Below, piece after piece: positions 17,725-25,061 of a DNA stretch of 64,000 nt. The notes under the pieces are model-generated. The model did not search any database and was not told the DNA's origin. It saw only the letters and a list, made by a program, of their open reading frames with translations. How positions within the stretch are numbered: the stretch's first letter is position 1; each line of letters begins with the position of its first letter. A program made the translations under genes and the position numbers. The DNA lies in the NCBI RefSeq assembly GCF_900107375.1, contig NZ_FNPT01000001.1, positions 930,001 through 994,000 of the forward strand, in the 5' to 3' direction. Source of the DNA: Lysobacter sp. yr284 (GTDB lineage Bacteria; Pseudomonadota; Gammaproteobacteria; Xanthomonadales; Xanthomonadaceae).

Positions 17725-19380
17725 ATGAAAACCGGCGCGCTGTCGATCGCGCTGCGCGTCGGCGCGGCGCTGGCCGCGGCCGCGCTGACCGCGCTGCTGA
17801 CCGTCAGCGGCGCGAGCTGGCGGCTGGACGATTTCCTCTACGACCTGCACCTCTCGCACTGGGGCTACCCGCCCGACGGCGACGTGGTGGTGGTCGCCAT
17901 CGACGACCGCAGCCTCAACGAACTCGGCCAATGGCCGTGGCCGCGCGACCTGCACGCGCAGATGTTCGATCGCCTGGGCTACGCCGGCGTGCGCGGCGTG
18001 GCCCTGGACCTGGTCCTGGCCGAACCCGACCGCAACGGCGACGACCGCGACCGCACCCTGGCCGCGGCGATGCGCCGGCTCGGCCGCGTCGCCCTGCCGG
18101 TGGTGACCGCGCCGCTGCGGCAGAACGCGCCGCCGGTGGAAGTGCTGCCGACGCCGGCGATCGCCGCCGCCGCCCGCACGCTCGGCCACACCGACATCGA
18201 GCTCGACGCCGAAGGCACCGCGCGCGGCCTCTACCTCAAGGCCGGCCTCGGCGACGCGCGCTGGCCGGCGCTGGGGCTGGCGCTGATCGGCCTGGACAAG
18301 AACGCCGCGCCCGATCCGCTGCCGGGCCTGCGCCGGCCGCCGTCGCAGCGCGGCTCGCCGTACCTGTGGACGCGCGACCACTACGTGCGCATCCGCTACG
18401 CCGGCCCGCCCGACACCTTCAGCCAGGTCTCCTACGCCGACGTGCTCGGCGGCCAGGTGCCGGTGGAATTGCTGCGCGACCGCTGGGTGGTGATCGGCGT
18501 GACCGCGACCGGCCTGGCGCCGCGCTACCTCACGCCGATGTCCGACGAAGTGCGCATGCACGGCGCCGAGTACCAGGCCAACGTGGTCGAGATGCTGCTG
18601 CACGACCGCGCGATCGTGCCGCTGGCGCCGCTGTGGCAGGCGCTGCTGGCCGCGACGATGCTGCTGGCCGTGGTGCTGGCGATGCTGCACCCGCGCCTGC
18701 AGCGCCCCGGCCTGGTCGCCGGCAGCGCCGTGTTGCTGGCCCTGGCCGGCAGCGTCGCCCTGCTGCGCCTGGCCGACCTGTGGTTCCCGCCGGCCGCGAC
18801 CTTGATCATGATCGGCGCGGCGTACCTGGCCTGGCTGATCGTGCACCTGCGCCACTGGCGGCGCGAAGCCAACCTCGACACCCTGACCCAGCTCGGCAAC
18901 CGCCGCCGCTTCGACCACGTCCTCCAGCGCGAACTCGCCAGCGCCCGCCGCACCCGCGCCCCGCTGTCGCTGGCGCTGATCGACGTCGACCACTTCAAGG
19001 CCTACAACGACGCCCACGGCCACCGCGCCGGCGACAAACTGCTGCAGAAGATCGCCGCCGTGATCGCCTCCCACGCCCGCCGCCCGCGCGACCTGCCCGC
19101 CCGCTTCGGCGGCGACGAATTCGCGGTGATCCTGCCCGACACCCACGTCGAAGGCGCCGCCCGCGTCGCCGACGCCATCCTCGCCGACCTGCGCAAACTC
19201 GACGCCCGCTACGGCGCGCGCGAAGACCAGCGGGTCAGTTTGAGCGTGGGTTTGTATACCTGCGTACCGGGACCGCATACGCATGCGCGCACGGTGTTCG
19301 ACGGGGCCGACGCGGCGCTGTACCGGGCCAAGGAGAATGGGCGGGATCGGCGGGAGGTTACGCGGTTGGGGGAGGTTTGA
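17725..19380 (+). CDS. CHASE2 sensor diguanylate cyclase
   Basis: The 551-residue protein has an N-terminal membrane helix. A periplasmic CHASE2 domain follows (~30-305: DDVVVVAIDDRSL-like VVVVAIDDRSLNELGQWPWPR, GVALDLVLAEPD, PPDTFSQVSYADVLGG, VVIGVTATGLAPRYLTPM). Three membrane helices (~305-385) lead to a GGDEF domain (LTQLGNRRRFD, DVDHFKAYND, GGDEF at about 462-466). An RPRD exactly five residues before GGDEF is a consensus inhibitory site. It should make c-di-GMP in response to an envelope signal, probably through the LysM-FecR protein encoded just upstream. ATG start chosen. Confidence 0.93.
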   Translation: MKTGALSIALRVGAALAAAALTALLTVSGASWRLDDFLYDLHLSHWGYPPDGDVVVVAIDDRSLNELGQWPWPRDLHAQMFDRLGYAGVRGVALDLVLAEPDRNGDDRDRTLAAAMRRLGRVALPVVTAPLRQNAPPVEVLPTPAIAAAARTLGHTDIELDAEGTARGLYLKAGLGDARWPALGLALIGLDKNAAPDPLPGLRRPPSQRGSPYLWTRDHYVRIRYAGPPDTFSQVSYADVLGGQVPVELLRDRWVVIGVTATGLAPRYLTPMSDEVRMHGAEYQANVVEMLLHDRAIVPLAPLWQALLAATMLLAVVLAMLHPRLQRPGLVAGSAVLLALAGSVALLRLADLWFPPAATLIMIGAAYLAWLIVHLRHWRREANLDTLTQLGNRRRFDHVLQRELASARRTRAPLSLALIDVDHFKAYNDAHGHRAGDKLLQKIAAVIASHARRPRDLPARFGGDEFAVILPDTHVEGAARVADAILADLRKLDARYGAREDQRVSLSVGLYTCVPGPHTHARTVFDGADAALYRAKENGRDRREVTRLGEV

Positions 19381-19528
19381 GCGATGCCGCAGCCGCGTCG
19401 CCTACGCAATTCGTCGGTTGTCGGGCGGTTCGATCGCGGATCGCCTGAGTCCCGGAATTGAAAGCCGGGATGGCGCGCTGATGTCGTTGTCGACGTGTTG
19501 ATGTAGCGGGACGACTCGAGTCGATCCT

Positions 19529-19845
19529 TCAGCGAACGATATTGGCTGGAAGAAGGAAGGATTCCGCCTCGACGACCAAAGCGTCTCCGGACTGCATCAT
19601 GAGCGACATTCTGGAGAAACCGGCGTCGACTTCCACGGGACCGATTGCCTCATATACACGGGACCGATTGCCTCATATAGAGAACTGCTTTCGCCCCAAG
19701 CATGACTTCTCTCAAGCCGGAACGCACGCATTCCACTGGCTTTGATCTCGACCGGCGTGGATCTGGCATCCACGAGACTGATGACCAGCTCGCCCTTCGA
19801 CCATTCGACTCCGATCTTGAGCAAAACCCAGTCGTGCATATTCAT
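19529..19845 (-). pseudogene. Small gene frameshifted by a 23-bp tandem duplication
   Basis: The present frame runs from the ATG at 19845 to a stop at 19597 (82 aa, starting MNMHDWVLLKIGVEWSKGEL). It passes through two perfect copies of a 23-bp sequence (19634-19656 and 19657-19679), and 23 is not a multiple of three. Deleting one copy restores an open frame to a stop at 19529, giving 97 aa and replacing the low-quality tail YMRQSVPWK... with VEVDAGFSRMSLMMQSGDAL... This suggests a recent inactivation, or slip-strand phase switching. The family is unknown. It is the last of the small minus-strand genes behind the Rhs locus. Confidence 0.55.
19634..19679. repeat. Perfect 23-bp tandem duplication
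   Basis: The unit cacgggaccgattgcctcat followed by ata occurs twice with no gap and no mismatch. It lies inside the small minus-strand gene and shifts its frame. Confidence 0.95.
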
Positions 19846-19940
19846 GGCCTCTCAACACCCCTGCCCTGCAGCCGATGTTCGATCATTGCACGTAGCGAAA
19901 GAAGATGACATCGGGGGACCACATCTGGCCGGACTAAAAA

Positions 19941-20270
19941 TCAAAAGCCGGAACGCTCGCCGGTGAAACCCTTACCTCCACGTGGCGCCTTCCCTACGGA
20001 CTGAAGCGCCAATGCATTCAGATTCCGGATGTAGTCGTCCGTCCCCCATCGCTGCGCTCGCTCCAACAACTCGTCCAACAGAACGTCGAAATCCTCGCGA
20101 GTGGAGCGACGGAGCAATCCCATCGGCAAGTTATGAAAAATATCGGAAATCTTCTTCGCCGCATTCAAGGATTCCGCCGCCCGAATTTCAACCAACGACA
20201 CGTGCAGCATGTAAAGCAACACGTCGCGCTGGATCCGTGCCCCTGTCGCTTCGTCCATATCGAAGTCCAT
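19941..20270 (-). CDS. Small acidic helical protein (109 aa), orphan immunity-like
   Basis: The product begins MDFDMDEATGARIQRDVLLY and is predicted to be mostly helical (VSLVEIRAAESLNAAKKISD; DFDVLLDELLERAQRWGTDD). It has no signal peptide and no recognised domain. Codon use is less GC3-extreme than in the housekeeping neighbours. It lies in the string of small minus-strand genes downstream of the Rhs toxin gene. Size, acidity and position resemble immunity proteins of polymorphic toxin loci, but that is an inference from context only. Confidence 0.65.
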   Translation of the reverse strand: MDFDMDEATGARIQRDVLLYMLHVSLVEIRAAESLNAAKKISDIFHNLPMGLLRRSTREDFDVLLDELLERAQRWGTDDYIRNLNALALQSVGKAPRGGKGFTGERSGF

Positions 20271-20444
20271 TGAAAATTAGACAAATCTTCGGTTCGCTTG
20301 CTCGTCGCCCTCCGACTTGGAGGGAAAATTGCACCGCATCAATTCCATCGTTGTCGCCAAACGAAGCAGCGCCCACTTCACAACCCGCGGCCATTAATCC
20401 GAGAGATGGGCAAAGCCCCTGCGCGACCGCCTCGCAAGAACGCC

Positions 20445-20762
20445 TCATGCAGTGCCGATGCGGATCCTTTTCCTGTGGGATTCGTCGAACGCAACCTCGG
20501 TCAACGCCACTCTTTCGTACCCGGACCGGTCCACGCCGAGCGGAATAGCGACACGGCCTTCGAACTGTCGCAAGGCTTCGTCCCATTCCAACCCGACGCA
20601 TTTCATTATGAGGTGATCCCGATACTCGTCCGCCTCGTCGTCGAACGACCCGTCGAAGATCCAATACAGCCCCTGGCCGTCTCTGGCGAGGATGTATCTG
20701 GGGAAATCGTAGAAATCCCTATAAACCGTTATATCCAGCCAACCCGCGGGTTGTCGCTTCAT
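20445..20762 (-). CDS. Small protein of unknown function (105 aa), orphan immunity-like
   Basis: A GGAGGTGAC ribosome-binding site directly precedes the ATG for MKRQPAGWLDITVYRDFYDF. This beats an upstream in-frame start that would add 35 arginine-rich residues. The protein has alternating beta-like segments (PRYILARDGQGLYWIFDGSF; RVAIPLGVDRSGYERVALTE), an acidic loop (DDEADEYRDH) and a central helix with MKCVGLEWDEALRQFEG. It lacks a signal peptide and I recognise no family. It is part of the tail of small genes behind the Rhs locus. Confidence 0.7.
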   Translation of the reverse strand: MKRQPAGWLDITVYRDFYDFPRYILARDGQGLYWIFDGSFDDEADEYRDHLIMKCVGLEWDEALRQFEGRVAIPLGVDRSGYERVALTEVAFDESHRKRIRIGTA

Positions 20763-21165
20763 CGTCACCTCCGTCGCTACCGACCGGACTCGCGGCCGAA
20801 CGCCAAAACGAATGAATATTTCAACCCTAGGAGCGCAACGCCGACCTGCTCCGGGACCGCACCGCAAGAGTAGGCCTCAACACCGTAACTTCTCACTGAA
20901 AACCAGTCGAAGAACGCGGACACCAAAATTTCCAGGCGAGCGCTGTTGACCGCGATTTCGGAATAGGGAAGCAAGGCATGAAAAGCCTCTCATACGACCC
21001 CTCCATCTCTGTGGACACAAGAAAAATCCAATCAACTGATCGACGATTCGACCGTGTTCAAGCCCGCAGACGATGTCATGAGAGGTTAGATGCCTCATCA
21101 CGACAGTTGAGGCGGCGAGTTGCCCATTTACCGGCCCGCGAAGTTGCCGATACAGATTAGCGCCC
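20763..21165. other. 403-base gap inside the Rhs tail with possible degraded coding sequence
   Basis: No convincing intact gene is present. On the minus strand two overlapping, protein-like but start-poor frames appear: 20777-20974 (AVNSARLEILVSAFFDWFSV...) and 20877-21188 (ANEGANLYRQLRGPVNGQL...). The pattern suits remnants of an older toxin or immunity cassette. I cannot reconstruct a family. Confidence 0.4.
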
Positions 21166-21600
21166 TCATTCGCCATTCCTTTTGACACACATAATAAACA
21201 CTCTGGAGTTCACTGACTGTAGTTTTTTTTCAGGAATCACTGTAAGCGCCTCGCCCTTGAACTTTATGACAACCCCCTGCATATTTTTCTCACCGATGAA
21301 CACGCCAACCGGTTTACCGCGAGAATCAAGAATAACTCTAGCTTCTGCTGGCTTGTCGAAACCCAGCGATCTGGAGTCCAAATCGAAAGGGATGGCATAG
21401 TCGCCAGGCATATCAATCTTGCCGTTACCCACCCGCTTCCATCGTGGCCCGGCGCTCATGGGTACGGCATCGGCCCAATTCATAACTCGTTCGGCGACAC
21501 CTGGCCGCTTTATTATTTCCTGAAAATCGCCGCACCCTTGCTTCGCGCATGATGAGCAGACAAACCCAACAGCCAATAAAAACACCAGTTTAGTTTTCAC
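21166..21600 (-). CDS. Exported candidate immunity protein coupled to the Rhs toxin gene
   Basis: The 144-residue protein starts MKTKLVFLLAVGFVCSSCAK, a signal peptide with cysteines near the cleavage site (a non-canonical lipobox is possible). The mature part has no known motif. A central beta-rich segment (PAEARVILDSRGKPVGVFIG, MQGVVIKFKGEALTVIPEKK) suggests a compact beta domain. Its ATG overlaps the stop codon of the Rhs toxin gene (ATGA), so the two are translated together. The DNA is noticeably AT-richer than the Rhs gene. Close coupling, small size and base composition make it the best candidate immunity protein. Export implies the toxin acts in the envelope. Confidence 0.75.
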   Translation of the reverse strand: MKTKLVFLLAVGFVCSSCAKQGCGDFQEIIKRPGVAERVMNWADAVPMSAGPRWKRVGNGKIDMPGDYAIPFDLDSRSLGFDKPAEARVILDSRGKPVGVFIGEKNMQGVVIKFKGEALTVIPEKKLQSVNSRVFIMCVKRNGE

Positions 21601-24600
21601 GGCTGGGAATCGTCCTTTCGTAACTTATAGTATTCGTACCCGAATTCAGCCCATTGTCCTGCATGCGGGATTTGGCTGAAGTTGCGAACACCCTGCCCCA
21701 TGATCCCTTGCGCTGCATTCCAGCCGGAAACCGCCCCATACATCGCTGGCTTCGAGTACCCGCCAGCAGCCCAAGACATGCCTTGCATCATGTAGTTAAT
21801 GTCGGTACCAAGGTGCCTGCCACCAAACGCTCCAGGCACTCCTTCGACCACGAACATTTGCTCGGCCCAAAGCAGGAAAACACTGTCTCCATGCCCGCCC
21901 TGCACCTGACTTGCAAACGAGCGGAAAGACATATCCTTGTACGCGCCTGCATCCAATTCTCGCTGAGCAAGAAGCATCATCGAATGTTCTGCCAGAATGC
22001 CGAGCTCGCCAGCGGACAATTGGATATCACCCTGCGGCTTTGCATTAATATCCCGCGCGATCCTCTCGATGACCCCCTTAGACGCAACATTTCTATCGGC
22101 AACTGAAAACCCATTGACTGTTTGATCGCCCCCAGCCTTGGCAAAAGGCGAAGGCACGCAGTCTCTGGAACCGCTATCGCATGCATCTCGCCCGTCAGGA
22201 TCGCGGAACCGATAGGGATTACCCTCGGCGTACCAGTACCGATTAAAATTGCCGACACCAATCGCACTCGCAGCAACCGGGTCACTGCTTAGAAAACGAC
22301 CGACACTGGCATCATAATACCGCTGCTGCATGTAAGTGAGCCCACTGCGCCCATCCATCACATGCCCGGTATACCCCACCCCGTTATACGCCGGCTTCCC
22401 GATCGCCGCCCCATACGGCTCCCAATCGGTCCGCTCCACCACCTGCCCCGCCTCGTTCGTCACCGCCACCGGGCTACCTAGCGCATCGGTGTGGTAGTAC
22501 TTGGTCTGAGCCGTCTGCGTCGCCCGATTCCAGTCGACCGTCGCCAGCAGACTGCCGCCCAAGTAGACATGCGGCCGGTTGATCTCGGGATAGTTGTCGT
22601 TCGTGGCCTCGTTGGCGTGGCCCTTGTAGCGGAACAGCAGTTGCCCGTCCAGGTTGTAGAACGAATTTACGAATGTCGTATCCGGTCGGTCGAACTGGCC
22701 CAAGCGGCGTCCGTGGGCGTCGTAGGCATAAGCTTCCTTGCCCACCACTCGGCGCAGGCGGTTGCCGTAGTCGAAGCGGAATTCCTGGCCGTTCTTGTTG
22801 CCCAGGTTGCCCTGATCGTCGTAACCCAGGCCGATCACGCTCGGGCCGGAGCTGCCGTCGCGGATGTTGGTCAGGTGGTTCTTGGCGTCGTAGACGTAGT
22901 GGTGGTTCTTGACGCCGGCCAGCGACCAGCTGCGCAGGTTGTCGATCGCGTCGTAAGTGAAACGATGCCAGCAGTCGCCGCCGAAGATGCATGAGCCGGC
23001 CGCGGTGAGACGGTCGAGGCCGTCGTAGCTCATCCAGCGGTTGTACTGGTACTGGCCCTGGCTTTCGCGCTGGCGATCGAGCACCTGGGCGGTATTGCCG
23101 TTGTGGTCGTAGCCCGTTTCCAGGTCGATCGTGCCTGCGTCGGTGCTGCGCGACGGCAGTTGCCGGGCGTTCTGCTGCAAGGTGTGGACGATGCCGTTGC
23201 CGTAGGTGAACTGCCGGATCGCGCCGTTCGGGTAATAGCGGACGTTGCTGGCGTAGGTCCTGCCGGTCGAACTCACGCCGGTCTGCTGGCCCAAAGCGTT
23301 GACCGCGTAGTTGACCTGCAAGCCGTCGGGAACGACATAGCTGATGCGATTGGCATTGGCGTCGTAACCGTTGGCGCTGTTCCACACCGTGCCGTCGCGC
23401 AGCGTGACCGACTCCGAACTCAGCAGGCGGCGCTTGTTGTACTGGTAACGATTGACGACGACGCCCTGCCCGTTGCCGTCGTTGTCGGTCGCGACCTCGC
23501 GGGCGAGGCCGTCGGGATGGTAGTTCCAGGCCTGGTTGCCGCGCCCATCCGGGAAGGCCATCGTCTTCAGACGGCCGAGCGCGTCGTAACTGCGTACGAC
23601 CGCGCGCCCGGACGCCGCCGCCTCGGTGCGATTGCACGAAGCCGGATCGGGGAGACTCAAGCCCGCCGCCGTCCACGCGACATTGCCCGCGGCATCGTAG
23701 TCGACCACCGTCGCGCCGGTTTCCGGCTCGATCGTCTTGCACAGCCGCTGTTGGGCGTCGTAGACATAACTGCGAGCGACGCTCCCGGCGCCCACGGCGC
23801 CGACTACGACGGAAACGGACGCAGAGGTCGCGCTCGCTCCGAGATTGTCGGTGACCTTCGCGCTCAGCGCGTAGCTGCCCGCGGACAATTGATCCAACAT
23901 CGCCGAGTAAGGCGCGCTGGTCGCCGTGGCGAACTTGGCGCCGTCGACGAAGAACTCGACCTCGCTCACCGAGCCGTCGCCGTCGGCCGCGTCGGCGGCC
24001 ACCGCGAAACTGCCCGGCGCCGTGCGGAACGCACCGGACAACGGCGAGGTCAGCGCCACGGTCGGCGGCCGGTTGACGACGATCTGCACCGGCGCGGAAT
24101 CGGTGTACGCGCCGCGGGTGTCGAAAGCGCGCGCGACAACGCTGTGCGTACCCGCCGAGGCCGTCCAGTGGACCTGGTAAGGCGGCGCATCCATGTTCCA
24201 GACCTTGACCCCGCTGATCAGGAACTCGACCCGCTGCACCGCGTCGTCGCTGTCGCTGGCGCTCGCCTGCAGCAACGGGAAGTCGCCGACGAGGAATATC
24301 TGCCCTTGCGCTGGCGAGGTCACCTGCACGGATGGGGGAATATTGACCGCAGGATTGGCGCGCGCATCCACATTGGCCAGCACCTGTCCGCCGTTCTTGA
24401 GTTGGAAACGCGAACCGGCCGCGGTGATCGAAGCGGCTTGCGACCCGCTGGCGCCCTGCGCGAACACGGTCGGGTTCTCACCCGCCAGACCACTGACCCA
24501 CAGCTGCGCATTGGGCGCGTTGCTGCTCCACTGCACCGTGGCGGTACAAGCCGAACCGCCCCAGGGAATCGTGCACGGGTTCGGAGATGCGCTCAGCGCG

Positions 24601-25061
24601 CCGGTCGGCGCGGACACGGTGATGCGTACCGTCGGCGATTGGATCTGCCGCAAACGTTCGCTGCCGTTGACGTAACTGACCGCGACGCCTTTCACCACAT
24701 AGTCGTAAGTGCCCACGGCCAGACCCGATTCGTAGCGGTCCTGGGACACATCCGGCTGCAACTCGATGAATTCGCCGTTACGAAGCAAGTAGATCGAGCT
24801 GGCATCCACGTCCTCCTGGACACCGTTATTGAAATCCCCCAGCAACTGGATACGCAGTCGAAACGACGCCGGAGCGACTTGATCGACGGCATCCAGCGCC
24901 GTGAGCCGGATGCTCGCCTGCGCCCAGGAGTTGGCGCTCGCCAACATCAGGGCCGCGAACAGGGCCAACGCGCGAAGAGCGTTCTTCCACCCGCAGTCCA
25001 CCCAATCCCGCAAGCGGCGGTCTACAACGGCGCGGCCGGGCTTACTTTGCGGCGCGCTCAT
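21597..25061 (-). CDS. Rhs core protein with Ig-like N-terminus and variable C-terminal toxin-like tip
   Basis: The 1154-residue protein has an N-terminal signal sequence (ALRALALFAALMLASANSWA). A beta-sandwich region with two Ig-like repeats follows (~245-425; VTSPAQGQIFLVGDFPLL, TSPLSGAFRTAPGSFAVA). YD repeats run from ~430 (YVYDAQQRLCKTIEPETGA, SYDALGRLKTMAFPDGRG, GYDHNGNTAQVLDRQ). The conserved Rhs core (HTDALGSPVAVTN, YTGHVMDGRSGLTYMQQRYY, GRFLSSDPV) closes with PYRFRDPDGRD at ~959. The last ~195 residues are unrelated tip sequence, as in polymorphic toxins (SAGELGILAEHSMMLLAQRE; INYMMQGMSWAAGGYS). The tip function is not recognised. The gene overlaps both neighbours by 4 bp. Confidence 0.92.
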   Translation of the reverse strand: MSAPQSKPGRAVVDRRLRDWVDCGWKNALRALALFAALMLASANSWAQASIRLTALDAVDQVAPASFRLRIQLLGDFNNGVQEDVDASSIYLLRNGEFIELQPDVSQDRYESGLAVGTYDYVVKGVAVSYVNGSERLRQIQSPTVRITVSAPTGALSASPNPCTIPWGGSACTATVQWSSNAPNAQLWVSGLAGENPTVFAQGASGSQAASITAAGSRFQLKNGGQVLANVDARANPAVNIPPSVQVTSPAQGQIFLVGDFPLLQASASDSDDAVQRVEFLISGVKVWNMDAPPYQVHWTASAGTHSVVARAFDTRGAYTDSAPVQIVVNRPPTVALTSPLSGAFRTAPGSFAVAADAADGDGSVSEVEFFVDGAKFATATSAPYSAMLDQLSAGSYALSAKVTDNLGASATSASVSVVVGAVGAGSVARSYVYDAQQRLCKTIEPETGATVVDYDAAGNVAWTAAGLSLPDPASCNRTEAAASGRAVVRSYDALGRLKTMAFPDGRGNQAWNYHPDGLAREVATDNDGNGQGVVVNRYQYNKRRLLSSESVTLRDGTVWNSANGYDANANRISYVVPDGLQVNYAVNALGQQTGVSSTGRTYASNVRYYPNGAIRQFTYGNGIVHTLQQNARQLPSRSTDAGTIDLETGYDHNGNTAQVLDRQRESQGQYQYNRWMSYDGLDRLTAAGSCIFGGDCWHRFTYDAIDNLRSWSLAGVKNHHYVYDAKNHLTNIRDGSSGPSVIGLGYDDQGNLGNKNGQEFRFDYGNRLRRVVGKEAYAYDAHGRRLGQFDRPDTTFVNSFYNLDGQLLFRYKGHANEATNDNYPEINRPHVYLGGSLLATVDWNRATQTAQTKYYHTDALGSPVAVTNEAGQVVERTDWEPYGAAIGKPAYNGVGYTGHVMDGRSGLTYMQQRYYDASVGRFLSSDPVAASAIGVGNFNRYWYAEGNPYRFRDPDGRDACDSGSRDCVPSPFAKAGGDQTVNGFSVADRNVASKGVIERIARDINAKPQGDIQLSAGELGILAEHSMMLLAQRELDAGAYKDMSFRSFASQVQGGHGDSVFLLWAEQMFVVEGVPGAFGGRHLGTDINYMMQGMSWAAGGYSKPAMYGAVSGWNAAQGIMGQGVRNFSQIPHAGQWAEFGYEYYKLRKDDSQP

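Noticed and set aside
20777-20974. Minus-strand 65-codon frame beginning with TTG
   Set aside because: Some protein-like sequence but no ATG/GTG after the upstream stop codon. Described as possible degraded coding DNA.
20877-21188. Minus-strand 103-codon frame (starts MSKGMANEGANLYRQ)
   Set aside because: Overlaps the candidate immunity gene, has no ribosome-binding site and turns basic and low-quality after 60 codons. It may be a remnant but is not supported as a gene.
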